Shown here piece by piece: positions 44,344-53,439 of a stretch of DNA of 64,000 nt. Below the pieces are notes generated by a model. That model was not told the DNA's origin, searched no databases, and was given only the letters and a program-made list of their open reading frames with translations. The DNA is from Gemmatimonadota bacterium. GTDB lineage: Bacteria > Gemmatimonadota > Gemmatimonadetes > Longimicrobiales > Gaopeijiaceae. Both the position numbers and the translations under genes were made by a program. Position 1 is the first letter of the stretch. The number at the start of each line of letters is the position of its first letter. The DNA is taken from the NCBI GenBank assembly GCA_027623325.1, contig JAQBXY010000013.1, positions 1-64,000 on the forward strand. Direction: 5' to 3'.

Positions 44344-45890
44344 GTCACGAACACGATCGCGTCCTGATTCTGGACTTCGGATCCCAGTTTACTCAGTTGA
44401 TCGCGCGGCGAATTCGCGAGGAGAGCGTCTACTGCGAGATCCATCCGCCGACGCGAACCCTGGAGTGGATTCGGGACTGGGCCCCCGCGGCGATCATACT
44501 CTCCGGTGGTCCGAACTCGGTCTATGACGAAGGCGTACCGGACTTCGATCCCGAGCTGTTGAAGTCAGGTATTCCCATTCTCGGCATCTGTTACGGAATG
44601 CAGTTGATCGCTCAGATGGAGGGATCGAAGGTCCTCCACGGGCACCGTGAGTATGGCCGGGCGGAACTGACCGTTCAGGAAGCCACCGGGCTCTTCGCCG
44701 GCTTCGACGAGGGAGGTCAAACCACGGTATGGTGCTCCCACGGCGACCACGTCGACGATCCGCCGGAAGGATATGAGCGCCTGGCGTCGACCCATACGCT
44801 TCCGACGGCGGCGTTCCGGGCGCGCGACCGAAAGATCTACGGCGTCCAGTTTCACCCCGAGGTCGCGCACACGAAGCGGGGGGACGAGATCCTCTCGAAC
44901 TTTCTCTTCGAGGTCGCGGGTTGCCGACCCACATGGACGCCAGATGCATTCGTCGAGGATACCATCGAGAAGATTCGTGCGCAGATCGGGGACCGCGCAG
45001 CGATCTGTGGCCTCTCGGGAGGCGTCGACTCGTCGGTGGCGGCGTTGCTCGTGCATCGCGCGATCGGCGACCGTCTCACGTGCATCTTTGTCGACCACGG
45101 CCTCCTTCGCAAAGGCGAGCGCCAGCAGGTCGAGACGATGTTCCGCTCCCACTACGACATGAAGCTCGTCGTCGAGGATGCATCGGAGCTCTTCCTGGCC
45201 GACCTGGCGGGGATCAGCGATCCGGAGGCCAAACGCAAGGCGATCGGAAAGCGCTTCATCGAAGTGTTCGAAGCCACGGCCGAACGTGAGGGCACCGGGG
45301 CCGAATTTCTGGTCCAGGGCACACTGTATCCCGACGTGATCGAGTCGGTGTCGGCGGGCGGGCCGTCCGTGATGATCAAGTCTCATCACAACGTCGGAGG
45401 CCTGCCCGAGGACATGCCCTTCGAGCTCGTCGAACCGCTGCGGGAGCTGTTCAAGGACGAGGTGCGGGCAGTGGGTCGAGAACTCGGGCTGCCACAGCAG
45501 TTCGTGGGCCGCCATCCCTTTCCCGGTCCCGGACTCGCGATCCGTGTCCTCGGAGACATCACGAAGGAACGCCTCGCGGTGCTCCGAGAAGCCGACGCGA
45601 TCTACCTCGACGAGATTCGGGCCGCTGGCTTGTACGATTCGATCTGGCAGGCCTTCGCCGTACTGCTGCCGGTGCAGTCCGTCGGGGTGATGGGAGACGC
45701 CCGTACCTATGAGAACGTACTCGCACTCCGAGCGGTGACCTCGCGTGACGGCATGACCGCGGACTGGTTCCACTTTCCACACGAAGTGCTCGGAACGATC
45801 TCGACGCGGATCATCAACGAGGTCCGCGGCGTGAATCGGGTCACCTACGACATCAGCTCGAAGCCTCCCGCGACCATCGAATGGGAGTGA
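44340..45890 (+). CDS. guaA: GMP synthase (glutamine-hydrolysing)
   Basis: 516 residues. GATase domain with nucleophile C84 ([10 protein letters not shown]) and the His-Glu pair in [13 protein letters not shown] pyrophosphatase domain with the PP-loop [13 protein letters not shown]-terminal dimerisation domain with [17 protein letters not shown] and the closing KPPATIEWE. Converts XMP to GMP. Its stop abuts, base to base, the stop of the convergent RidA gene. Confidence 0.97.
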   Translation: MSHEHDRVLILDFGSQFTQLIARRIREESVYCEIHPPTRTLEWIRDWAPAAIILSGGPNSVYDEGVPDFDPELLKSGIPILGICYGMQLIAQMEGSKVLHGHREYGRAELTVQEATGLFAGFDEGGQTTVWCSHGDHVDDPPEGYERLASTHTLPTAAFRARDRKIYGVQFHPEVAHTKRGDEILSNFLFEVAGCRPTWTPDAFVEDTIEKIRAQIGDRAAICGLSGGVDSSVAALLVHRAIGDRLTCIFVDHGLLRKGERQQVETMFRSHYDMKLVVEDASELFLADLAGISDPEAKRKAIGKRFIEVFEATAEREGTGAEFLVQGTLYPDVIESVSAGGPSVMIKSHHNVGGLPEDMPFELVEPLRELFKDEVRAVGRELGLPQQFVGRHPFPGPGLAIRVLGDITKERLAVLREADAIYLDEIRAAGLYDSIWQAFAVLLPVQSVGVMGDARTYENVLALRAVTSRDGMTADWFHFPHEVLGTISTRIINEVRGVNRVTYDISSKPPATIEWE

Positions 45891-46280
45891 CTAGGTCGAC
45901 ACCACTGCGTCGGCCTCGATCTCGATCAACATGTCGGGGTGAATCAAGCGGCTCACCTCGACCATCGTCGTCGTGGGCGGATGCTCACCGAACACCTCGT
46001 GGTGAGCGCGACCGAAGTCGGCCCAGAGCCCGATATCGGTGACGAACATGCGCGTGCGGGTCACGTGCTGGACGCCCGCTCCGAGTCCGGCGAGCGCGTC
46101 TCGCACGATCTCGAGGCAGCGGATCGTTTGTGCGTAGGCGTCACCCGGCTGGTGCACGGTCCCGTCCGGGTTGACCGCTGCGGTGCCCGTTACGAAGATC
46201 TGTCCGCCCGCGCGAAGGGCTCTGCAATAGCCGACTTCGTTCTCCCAGGGAGCGCCACTGAATACGCGTTGGAACGACAC
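45891..46280 (-). CDS. RidA/YjgF family protein
   Basis: 129 residues from GTG 46280, preferred because GGAG lies 6 nt upstream; a TTG at 46286 would leave no spacing. Short chorismate-mutase-like fold with ENEVGYCRALRAGGQIFVTG, the conserved RTRMFVTDI, and PPTTTMVEVSRLIHPDMLIE. RidA hydrolyses reactive enamine/imine intermediates made by PLP enzymes such as threonine dehydratase, whose remnant lies 1.5 kb away. The equivalent of the canonical R105 is RT-R-M-F at about 82-85, plausible but not certain. Convergent with guaA with no gap. Confidence 0.85.
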   Translation of the reverse strand: MSFQRVFSGAPWENEVGYCRALRAGGQIFVTGTAAVNPDGTVHQPGDAYAQTIRCLEIVRDALAGLGAGVQHVTRTRMFVTDIGLWADFGRAHHEVFGEHPPTTTMVEVSRLIHPDMLIEIEADAVVST

Positions 46281-46342
46281 TTGCAACTCCGGGTGTCAAA
46301 TGAATCTGCGGGACGATACCACGAACCTCATGGAGGACTCCA

Positions 46343-46939
46343 GTGCTCCGCACTTTGGCCGTCGCGACTCTTATTGCCCTATCCCCAGTGATGGCCTCCG
46401 CCCAGATCCTTTGGGACGCCCCTCCGCTCGTGAGTCACGTGGCTCCATCGGGACTGAGCCTCTTCCTGGTGAGTCCCCAGGGGGGGGATCTGGGTGGTCT
46501 CGTGACCTTCCGTCACGAAGCGGGTCCCGTAGGGCTGGGGTACCGCTTCGCGATCTCCGACGAGAACGGAAGTTCGGATGTGGCGTTTGCCGGTGGTGTC
46601 GACATCTCAGGATTCCTCGCGCGGGCCGTGGAAGGGTCTGAGGTCGACGTAATGTGGTGGTCCGGCGCCGGCATCGGCGTGGGGCAGGAGTCGGTCGTGT
46701 CGATTCCCGTCGGGGCACTGATTGGCTGGAGCGGGCAGGGCGGGGACGTCATCCTCAGCCCCTATGGTGGGGGGCACATCACGCTCGACGTCTCGACCGT
46801 CGACCAGGATAACGTCCGGCTCGGTGGCTCGTTCGACCTTGGCCTGGACGTGGTGCTTTCGTCCGGGTGGCTCGTGCGTTTCGGGGGGAGCATCGGCGAT
46901 CGCGATGCCCTTGCCCTCGGAGTGAAGATCGGGAGCTAG
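46343..46939 (+). CDS. Exported beta-rich protein, possible outer membrane barrel
   Basis: 198 residues from GTG 46343, with GGAGG seven nt upstream. Signal peptide MLRTLAVATLIALSPVMASA with cleavage at ASA-Q. The mature part consists of Gly-rich alternating strands (GPVGLGYRFAIS; GDVILSPYGGGHITLDVST) ending in LALGVKIGS, consistent with a small beta-barrel, although the terminal residue is Ser and not an aromatic. Function unknown. Confidence 0.65.
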   Translation: MLRTLAVATLIALSPVMASAQILWDAPPLVSHVAPSGLSLFLVSPQGGDLGGLVTFRHEAGPVGLGYRFAISDENGSSDVAFAGGVDISGFLARAVEGSEVDVMWWSGAGIGVGQESVVSIPVGALIGWSGQGGDVILSPYGGGHITLDVSTVDQDNVRLGGSFDLGLDVVLSSGWLVRFGGSIGDRDALALGVKIGS

Positions 46940-46972
46940 GAAGACTCTGCGCGAGCGGGGTGGCGAGACTCC

Positions 46973-47335
46973 CTACCGGCTCACTTCGGGAGGGCGGTCC
47001 ATTCTCAGTTCGACCTCGTTCCACACGTCGCGCATGAACTCCAGATCGGATGCATGAACGTCGGCGAAGTAGGTCAAATCGAACGCAGTAACGGAGTGTC
47101 GGGCCAAAATGGCTTCACGGTCGGCTGCAGCCAGCCGCTGACTATCCGTGTCGAGAGCCGCCACACGCAGGTCCACATACGTCTGAATGAAGACCTCCTG
47201 CTCTATCGGGTCACCGCCGGGAGGTGTCCTCCCGCAGCTGATCACGGTGACGAGTAGCATCAAGGTGAGCGTTCCGGTGGCGCGTGGGGTGCGCCTCGGA
47301 GGGCGAGCGATCGAGGGGTAGGCGTACGACGACAT
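46973..47335 (-). CDS. Small putative lipoprotein
   Basis: About 120 residues from ATG 47335. A basic N-terminus (PPRRTPRATG) leads to a hydrophobic segment and lipobox LVTVISC. The mature protein is helical (QEVFIQTYVDLRVAALDTDS; DLEFMRDVWNEVELRM), somewhat like DUF4296 lipoproteins. A shorter start at ATG 47260 would keep the lipobox but lose most of the n-region. Divergent from the M48 fragment; the 180-nt gap between them has no clear promoter pair. Confidence 0.55.
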   Translation of the reverse strand: MSSYAYPSIARPPRRTPRATGTLTLMLLVTVISCGRTPPGGDPIEQEVFIQTYVDLRVAALDTDSQRLAAADREAILARHSVTAFDLTYFADVHASDLEFMRDVWNEVELRMDRPPEVSR

Positions 47336-47515
47336 CAGTGTGGTTGGGTCGGGGGAAGTTGCTTTGGTATCCCTGTGGTCCATCCCAGGGTCCGTCGGCA
47401 CGGAGCAGGGCTCCCGATCGGCATCTTGCTACACTACCGTATGGACGTGCCGCGAGGCGAGGGGGCGGGGGCCTCACCCGCGGCGAATGCCCATCCCCCA
47501 AGAGGTTGGTGTTCG

Positions 47516-47739
47516 ATGCGTATCGGAGCCGTCGTTCAGGGAGGTCTCCTCCTATCACTCGTAGCCTGCGCGGTGAATCCCGCGACGGGACGGCGCGAGA
47601 TCGCCCTCGTCGGCGAGCAACAGGAAATCCAGATGGGTTGCGATGCGGACGGGCAGGTCACCGGCTCGCTGGGTCTCGTGGATAACCCTGCGCTCCAGTC
47701 CTACGTATCGGGCATCGGCACGCGCTTGGCGGCGGTGCG
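47516..47739 (+). pseudogene. M48 family metalloprotease, 5' fragment only
   Basis: From ATG 47516 (AGAGG upstream) the frame encodes a lipoprotein signal (LLLSLVAC) and the typical N-terminus of secreted M48 peptidases: AVNPATGRREIALVGEQQEI, then TGSLGLVDNPALQSYVSGIG. Similarity stops after about 73 residues near 47736; the HExxH zinc site is missing. The frame runs on to 47941 but in the wrong phase over threonine dehydratase sequence. Either a real deletion scar or an assembly join; the sequence alone cannot decide. Confidence 0.7.
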
Positions 47740-48351
47740 GAGCTCTTTCCGACGATGTACAACGCCGTTCGTGGGCTCGATCTCCCGGTCGGCGGAGATA
47801 CGATCGCCGATGGCATCGCGGTCAAGACGCCGGGCAGGATCACGCGGCCCATCGTGGAGCGTCTGGTCGATGACCTTGTTCTCGTCAGCGAGCCCGCGAT
47901 CGAATGGGCAGTACAGTCGATGCTGTCGGATGCCAAACTGACGGTGGAGGGGGCGGGTGCCGCCCCCCTCGGGGCCCTGCGGGAGAACCCGGAGCGGTTT
48001 GCGGGGAAGCGAGTGGGTCTCGTCGCGTGCGGAGGCAATATCGACCCCCGAATTCTCGCATCGGTCTTGATGAGGGGAATGTCGCGTGCGGGTCAGTTGG
48101 CCCGGCTGCGGATCTCCATCACGGATCGTGCTGGGACGCTCTCTCGCGTGTCACGTCAGATCGGTGAGGCCGGGGGCAACATCGTAGAGATCTACCACCA
48201 AAGGATGTTCTACGACGTTCCCGTGCGGCGTGCAGAGCTCGACGTGGTCGTCGAGACCCGGGATCCGGGCCACGGTGACGAGATCATTCGTCGACTCGCC
48301 GAAGCGGGCTTTCCGACCCGCCGGCTCCAGGAGGATCGGAGCGGTGCCTGA
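47740..48351 (+). pseudogene. ilvA: Threonine dehydratase, 3' fragment with ACT domain
   Basis: Starting at GAG 47740 the frame reads ELFPTMYNAVRG and continues with GGDTIADGIAVKTPGRIT, EGAGAAPLGAL and the GGNIDP motif of the fold-type II PLP enzyme, then a complete ACT domain (RISITDRAGTLSRVSRQIGE; RRAELDVVVETRDPGH). The first 200 or so residues, including the PLP lysine, are absent. An in-frame stop at 47683 lies upstream of the junction. An ATG at 47755 could start a 198-residue product, but without the PLP lysine it cannot be an active dehydratase. Confidence 0.75.
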
Positions 48352-48374
48352 GTAGGATGTCCGGGTCGAAGTTG

Positions 48375-48459
48375 GCCCGGATCTTGAGTTAAACATGGGT
48401 AGAGCGGGTAGAAATCTGCCGTTATGGCAGATCCATGAGTTCGACTCTCGATCCGGGTA
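48375..48459 (+). other. tRNA-like element in the clpB leader
   Basis: Ends GCCCGGA (48375-48381) and TCCGGGT (48452-48458) pair like an acceptor stem. Inside are a D-loop-like GGTAGAGC, a perfect hairpin ATCTGCC (48414-48420) / GGCAGAT (48426-48432), and a T-arm-like GAG-TTCGACT-CTC. The region before the central hairpin is about 14 nt too long for a tRNA and the hairpin loop lacks U33, so it is not a normal tRNA gene; a degenerate tRNA or a structured leader is likelier. It ends 8 nt before the clpB ATG. Confidence 0.35.
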
Positions 48460-48466
48460 GGCAACG

Positions 48467-51118
48467 ATGGTGAACGCAGACAAACTGACGGTCAAAGCGG
48501 CGGAGGCATTACAGTTCGCTGCCACCGAGGCCCGGCGACGGGGCAATGCGGAGATCCATGGCGTACACCTTCTTCAGGGACTCTTGAACCAGGAAGAAGG
48601 AATCGTCGTCCCGATTCTGCAGAAGCTCGAAGTCCCGGTCGATCTCGTGCGTGCCCGGACGACGGAAGCCCTTGATTCGATGGCCCGCGTGGAGGGGGGC
48701 TCGGATCAGAACCTCTCCCGAGACCTGAGGAAAGCTCTCGATGGGGCGACGGACCTCGCGCAGGAGCTGGGCGACGACTTCGTTTCGACGGAACATCTCC
48801 TTCTCGGGCTGACGGGCGAAAAGAACGATGCCGGCCGCATCCTTCGCGATGCAGGGGCCAACCTCTCTGAGGTCCGCGCCGCACTCGAGGCCGTGCGTGG
48901 GTCCCATCGGGTGACGGGGGACTCACCCGAGGAGAGCTATCGGGCTCTTGAGCGTTTCTCGCGCGACCTCACAGAGCAGGCCAGGCGCGGCAAGCTCGAC
49001 CCGGTCATCGGTCGCGATGAGGAGATACGGCGGGTCATCAAGGTCCTGGCTCGACGCACGAAGAACAATCCGGTCCTCATCGGAGAGCCGGGAGTGGGGA
49101 AGACGGCGATCGTCGAAGGGCTGGCGCAGCGCATGGTCGCCGGTGACGTACCGACCTCTCTCGCGAATAAGAAGCTTCTCGAACTCGACATCGGCGCGAT
49201 GTTGGCTGGGGCGAAGTACCGCGGGGAGTTCGAGGAGCGGATGAAGGCGGTGCTCAAGGAGATCACTGCAGGGGAGGGACGGTACGTCATCTTCATAGAC
49301 GAGCTGCATACGATCGTCGGAGCCGGGGCAGCGGGAGGTTCCGTCGACGCCGGCAACATGCTCAAGCCTGCCCTCGCTCGGGGCGAATTGCGGATGGTGG
49401 GGGCGACGACTCTCGACGAGTACCGCGAGCACATCGAGAAGGACCCAGCCCTCGAGCGGCGTTTTCAGCCGGTCTTCGTCGCACCTCCCTCGGTCGAAGA
49501 CACCATCGCCATCCTTCGAGGACTCAAGGAGCGATACGAGGTTCACCATGGCGTAAGAATCACGGACGATGCTGTGATCGCCGCCGCGAAGTTGTCGGAT
49601 CGCTACATCGGCGGACGGTTCCTGCCGGACAAGGCGATCGATCTCATCGATGAAGCGTCGAGTCGTTTGCGCATCGAGATCGACTCCCTTCCACAGGTGA
49701 TCGACGAGGTCGAGCGGCGCATCGTCCAGCTCGAAATCGAACGTCAGGCGCTGTTGACCGAGACGGATGGCGCGGCGGGAGAGCGACGACGCTCCATCGA
49801 GAGTGAATTGGCCGAGTCGCGAGAAAAGAGCCAGGGAATGAAGGCTCGCTGGCAGGCCGAGAAGGATGTGATCGGTGAAATCCAGGCGCTCCGCAGTCAA
49901 GTCGACACCCTGCGGGCGGAGGCGGAGCGCGCCACCCGCACGGGCGAGCTCAATCGAGCGGCGGAGATCAACTACGGCGAGATACCGAAGGCGGAGGCAG
50001 GGATCGACGCTGCCGTGACGCGCCTCTCGGAACTCCAGAGGGATCACAAGTTCCTCAAGGAAGAAGTCGACGCCGACGACATCGCCACCGTCGTCGGGGA
50101 GTGGACCGGGATTCCTGTCACGCGGCTGCTGGCGTCCGACCGGCAGCGGCTCATGCGGCTCGAGCAACATCTCGGAGAGCGTGTCGTGGGGCAGGAGGAA
50201 GCCCTCGCGGTCGTCTCGAATGCAGTGCGCCGTGCGCGTGCCGGGCTCCAGGACCCCGATCGCCCTGTGGGGTCGTTCATCTTCCTGGGACCGACCGGGG
50301 TCGGCAAGACCGAAACGGCCAGAGCATTGGCCGAGTTCATTTTCGACGACGCCCGAGCACTCGCACGGATCGACATGTCTGAGTACATGGAGAAGCACGC
50401 GGTCGCGCGGCTGATCGGTGCTCCCCCCGGCTACATCGGATACGAGGAGGGAGGTCAGTTGACCGAGGCGGTGCGCCGGCGCCCGCACGCCGTGGTGCTC
50501 TTCGACGAGATCGAAAAGGCGCACCAGGACGTCTTCAACGTGCTCCTTCAGATTCTAGACGACGGACGACTCACCGATGGGCAGGGACGCACCGTCGACT
50601 TTCGGCATGTGATCATTCTCATGACGTCGAATATCGGGAGCCAGGACATTCTGGATGCTGGCGTCGAAGGAGATTGGGCGGAGGTCGAAGACCAGGTGAG
50701 GGCCCGGCTACAGGCTCACTTTCGTCCGGAGTTCCTGAACCGCGTGGACGACGTGGTGGTCTTCCGGCCTCTCGACCGGAGCGAACTGAGTCGGATTGTG
50801 GAAATCCAACTCAAGCGCGTGGAGGCCCTCGCCGAAGTGCATGGCATCGTCCTCGACGTGTCGGCGGAAGCCAAGGCGTTCATCGCTGCGGAGGGCTACG
50901 ACCCCGTGTTCGGAGCTCGCCCCCTCAAGCGTGCGATTCAACGGACCCTTCAGGATCCCCTCGCTCTACTCTTGCTCGACCAGGAGGTCGCCCAGGGCAC
51001 CACGATCCGGGTCACTCCGGAGCCGAGCGGTGCAGGACTGAGCTTCGAAGTGGTGGCGCCGACGCATGCGAGGTCTGGGGAGACTCGCGAGGAGGCCTAC
51101 TCGGCGGGGGAGTCATGA
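48467..51118 (+). CDS. clpB: ATP-dependent disaggregase ClpB
   Basis: 883 residues: N-terminal Clp_N domain (1-150), AAA1 with GEPGVGKT (about 206-213), the ClpB-specific coiled-coil M-domain (about 405-525; [19 protein letters not shown]), AAA2 with GPTGVGKT (about 608), and the C-terminal D2-small domain. The presence of the M-domain and absence of the ClpP-binding loop separate it from ClpA/ClpC. With DnaK it resolves protein aggregates after heat stress. CTTGAGT at 48383-48389 equals one arm of the HspR-type HAIR operator, but the second arm is missing. Confidence 0.96.
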   Translation: MVNADKLTVKAAEALQFAATEARRRGNAEIHGVHLLQGLLNQEEGIVVPILQKLEVPVDLVRARTTEALDSMARVEGGSDQNLSRDLRKALDGATDLAQELGDDFVSTEHLLLGLTGEKNDAGRILRDAGANLSEVRAALEAVRGSHRVTGDSPEESYRALERFSRDLTEQARRGKLDPVIGRDEEIRRVIKVLARRTKNNPVLIGEPGVGKTAIVEGLAQRMVAGDVPTSLANKKLLELDIGAMLAGAKYRGEFEERMKAVLKEITAGEGRYVIFIDELHTIVGAGAAGGSVDAGNMLKPALARGELRMVGATTLDEYREHIEKDPALERRFQPVFVAPPSVEDTIAILRGLKERYEVHHGVRITDDAVIAAAKLSDRYIGGRFLPDKAIDLIDEASSRLRIEIDSLPQVIDEVERRIVQLEIERQALLTETDGAAGERRRSIESELAESREKSQGMKARWQAEKDVIGEIQALRSQVDTLRAEAERATRTGELNRAAEINYGEIPKAEAGIDAAVTRLSELQRDHKFLKEEVDADDIATVVGEWTGIPVTRLLASDRQRLMRLEQHLGERVVGQEEALAVVSNAVRRARAGLQDPDRPVGSFIFLGPTGVGKTETARALAEFIFDDARALARIDMSEYMEKHAVARLIGAPPGYIGYEEGGQLTEAVRRRPHAVVLFDEIEKAHQDVFNVLLQILDDGRLTDGQGRTVDFRHVIILMTSNIGSQDILDAGVEGDWAEVEDQVRARLQAHFRPEFLNRVDDVVVFRPLDRSELSRIVEIQLKRVEALAEVHGIVLDVSAEAKAFIAAEGYDPVFGARPLKRAIQRTLQDPLALLLLDQEVAQGTTIRVTPEPSGAGLSFEVVAPTHARSGETREEAYSAGES

Positions 51119-51203
51119 CGGTGGGCGCAAGCGGGCCTTTCACCGATGCGGCGAATTGCCGAGATTCGGACGACGCCACCCGGACGATGTGAGGATTGCC
51201 GTG

Positions 51204-51710
51204 ATGAATGGATACCGGAAGCTAGGATTGATCGCGATCGCCCTGGGAGCGTCCACCGCATGCACGACCGTCGTCGTGGAGGCGCCGGGGGCTGCCGTCG
51301 GCGCTCAGCTTTCCGTCGAGCGATTCCTGCAGGCGGCCAACGACCACGACGTCATCGCAATGGGGAGGATCTTTGGCACGCCCCAAGGAGCAGCGATGGA
51401 CACCGGGGGGACGTTTGGATGCGCCTTCAAGAAGATCGGCTCCTGGTTCGGCGGCCAGTCGTGCGTGCGCAAACAGGACGTGGAGATCCGCATGGATGCG
51501 ATCGCCTCGATTCTGGAGCATGAGGATTATCAGGTGGTTCGAGAACAGCGAGTCGCCGGACGGGATACGCCCACGACCCGGGTGCTCGTGAATATGACGA
51601 CCCGGGATGGGAGCGTCATAAACGACGTCCCCTTCGTGGTGGTACAGGCCAGTCACGGTCGTTGGCTCGTGCAGGAAATCGACCTCCAGCGGGTGATGGC
51701 TGCCCGCTAG
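51204..51710 (+). CDS. Putative lipoprotein with NTF2-like region
   Basis: 168 residues from ATG 51204. Signal peptide and lipobox-like ALGASTAC (13-20). The mature part (QLSVERFLQAANDHDVIAMG and VPFVVVQASHGRWLVQEIDL) has the helix-then-sheet order of SnoaL/NTF2-like small domains, with two cysteines (GCAFKK; SCVRKQ). Function unknown. The convergent epimerase gene ends 14 nt downstream. Confidence 0.65.
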   Translation: MNGYRKLGLIAIALGASTACTTVVVEAPGAAVGAQLSVERFLQAANDHDVIAMGRIFGTPQGAAMDTGGTFGCAFKKIGSWFGGQSCVRKQDVEIRMDAIASILEHEDYQVVREQRVAGRDTPTTRVLVNMTTRDGSVINDVPFVVVQASHGRWLVQEIDLQRVMAAR

Positions 51711-51724
51711 GACCTCAGGGGGTA

Positions 51725-52147
51725 CTATTTGTGCAGGGGTTCCCTGGGGTGCTGGACCAGCTCGATGAGGACCCCACCGGTACTCGACGGGTGAACGAAC
51801 GCGACCCGATGCCCGCGGGCTCCCGATCGGGGCACGGGGTCGATGAGCGTGAGACCGGCGGCTTCGAGGCGCGCCAATTCCGCTTCGATGTCAACGGTTC
51901 GAAACGCTACGTGGTGCAGGGCCTGGCCGCGGCGCTGTAGGAAGCGGCCCACGGTGGTATCGGGGCCGAGCGGCTCGAGAAGTTCGAGGGACCCCGCGAA
52001 TGCTACGCGGACCCCTTGAGCTTCGAGAGTCTCGGGTGGGGAACAGGCTTCCCCCGCCATGAGTTCGAAGAGTCGAGCTGTCCCTTCAAGGGAGTGGACG
52101 GCGATACCCACGTGGTCGAGTGGGAGGTGAGCCGTGACGGAATACAT
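51725..52147 (-). CDS. mce: Methylmalonyl-CoA epimerase (VOC family)
   Basis: 140 residues from ATG 52147; an upstream in-frame GTG extension to 52195 overlaps the promoter. Two VOC beta-alpha-beta-beta-beta modules with metal ligands in LDHVGIAV (H12), LHHVAFRT and VLIELVQ. It interconverts (R)- and (S)-methylmalonyl-CoA in the propionate pathway. No mutase gene is in the window, so the assignment rests on family signature GARGHRVAFVHPSSTGGVL, which is typical of this epimerase. Confidence 0.85.
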   Translation of the reverse strand: MYSVTAHLPLDHVGIAVHSLEGTARLFELMAGEACSPPETLEAQGVRVAFAGSLELLEPLGPDTTVGRFLQRRGQALHHVAFRTVDIEAELARLEAAGLTLIDPVPRSGARGHRVAFVHPSSTGGVLIELVQHPREPLHK

Positions 52148-52193
52148 TATGTATGGCCTGTGCCGGGACGATCGGTGCGGGGGGGAATGAACC

Positions 52194-52222
52194 ATCGTAG
52201 GGTCGACCCCGGTACGCTACAA
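52194..52222 (-). promoter_or_regulatory. Candidate promoter of the epimerase gene
   Basis: On the minus strand TTGTAG (52217-52222), 17 nt, TACGAT (52194-52199), about 45 nt upstream of ATG 52147. The -35 box overlaps the trxA Shine-Dalgarno region. No convincing promoter for trxA itself is visible in the 85-nt gap. Confidence 0.3.
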
Positions 52223-52232
52223 GGAGAGCCGA

Positions 52233-52568
52233 ATGGCATTGAGTGAAGCGGTAACCGAAATCACAGATGGTAATTTCGCCGACGAGGTCGGTAGCGGCGA
52301 GAGTCTTTATATGGTGGACTTTTGGGCGACCTGGTGTCGTCCATGTCTGATGATCGCCCCGATCGTCGAGCAATTGGCGACGGAGTACGCGGACAAGGGC
52401 CTCAAGGTCGGGAAGCTTGACGTCGACATGAACCCGCAGACCGCGGTGCGGTATTCGGTCCGTTCGATTCCTGCGGTGCTGTTCTTCAAGAACGGTGAGC
52501 TCATCGACCAGGTGATCGGCGCCGGGCCGAAGGCGGTTTTCGAAGAGAAGGTGCTGGCTCACCTCTAG
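52233..52568 (+). CDS. trxA: Thioredoxin with WCRPC active site
   Basis: 111 residues with AAGGAGAG just upstream of the ATG. Thioredoxin fold: VDFWATWCRPCLMIAPIVEQ (29-47), KLDVDMNPQTA, and cis-Pro in SIPAVLFF. The active site is W34-C35-R36-P37-C38; the usual Gly is Arg. That changes the charge next to the reactive Cys and may shift redox potential. Cytoplasmic, no signal peptide. Confidence 0.94.
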   Translation: MALSEAVTEITDGNFADEVGSGESLYMVDFWATWCRPCLMIAPIVEQLATEYADKGLKVGKLDVDMNPQTAVRYSVRSIPAVLFFKNGELIDQVIGAGPKAVFEEKVLAHL

Positions 52569-52590
52569 CACTCGTGCGCTATCTTCACGG

Positions 52591-53439
52591 GTGGCCACGC
52601 TTTATCTCGTAAGCACTCCGATCGGAAACCTCGGCGATCTGTCGCTACGCGCGGCAGATACGCTGAGGTCCGTGCATCGTATCCTCGCTGAAGATACGCG
52701 CCGAACGAGGGTACTTGCGGACCATGTGGAGGCGCGGACTCCTCTGGTGTCCCTGCACGCCCACAATGAGCGGGAGCGAATCGACCGAATCCTGGCCTGG
52801 TTGGATGCGGGTGAGGATCTGGCGCTGGTTTCGGACGCCGGGACTCCACTTGTTTCCGATCCGGGCGGGCGGGTCGTCACTGCCGTAACCGAGGGGGGCC
52901 ACGCGGTGGTTCCCATTCCCGGCCCGAGCGCTGTCCTCGCGGCGTTAGTCGCGTCGGGTCTCCCGACCGATCGTTTCGCCTTCCTGGGTTTTCCGGAGCG
53001 GAAGGGCAAGGCGAGGCGCGCGCTCATTCAACGAGTGATGGGGTCGGAGGAGACCGTCGTGCTGTTCGAGTCACCCCGGAGGCTCCTTTCCTTGCTCGAC
53101 GATTTGACTGCCGCGTGCGGAGCCACGCGACGCGCTGCGGTGGGCCGCGAGCTGACCAAGCTCCATGAGGAATTTCGGCGCGGAACCCTCGAGGAACTCG
53201 CTGGCTATTACCGTGAGCGGGCGCCTCGCGGTGAGGTCACGATCGTCGTCGGACCCATGGATGAGGGTGATGAGACCGGTGACGAACAGGCTCGAGCGAT
53301 TCGTCTTGCCGGCGACTTGTTACGAGAGGGAATGAAGCCCTCGGCGGTCGCCCGCGAGATCACGAAACGCCTCGACCTGGCGCGAAACGACGCGTACCGT
53401 ATCGTGCACGACCTCGAAGGGAATGCGACGAACGAATGA
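52591..53439 (+). CDS. rsmI: 16S rRNA (cytidine(1402)-2'-O)-methyltransferase
   Basis: 282 residues from GTG 52591. TLYLVSTPIGNLGDLSLRA, LAEDTRRTRVL, the glycine-rich VSDAGTPLVSDPG (SAM site) and IPGPSAVLAALVASGLP are RsmI hallmarks. Methylates C1402 of 16S rRNA. Overlaps the DUF4159 gene by 4 nt, so it heads the envelope operon at least transcriptionally. Confidence 0.95.
   Translation: MATLYLVSTPIGNLGDLSLRAADTLRSVHRILAEDTRRTRVLADHVEARTPLVSLHAHNERERIDRILAWLDAGEDLALVSDAGTPLVSDPGGRVVTAVTEGGHAVVPIPGPSAVLAALVASGLPTDRFAFLGFPERKGKARRALIQRVMGSEETVVLFESPRRLLSLLDDLTAACGATRRAAVGRELTKLHEEFRRGTLEELAGYYRERAPRGEVTIVVGPMDEGDETGDEQARAIRLAGDLLREGMKPSAVAREITKRLDLARNDAYRIVHDLEGNATNE

Noticed and set aside
44565-45782. 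405-codon minus-strand open frame opposite guaA
   Set aside because: Shadow of GMP synthase; no recognisable domain.
47755-48351. Treating the IlvA remnant as an intact regulatory ACT protein
   Set aside because: It starts in the middle of the PLP-enzyme fold and lacks an upstream ribosome binding site; a broken gene is simpler.
48375-48459. Calling a functional tRNA gene
   Set aside because: D-region too long, loop without U33 and only three to four T-stem pairs.
48923-50524. 533-codon minus-strand open frame opposite clpB
   Set aside because: Entirely inside ClpB on the other strand, with no homology features and codon-shadow composition.
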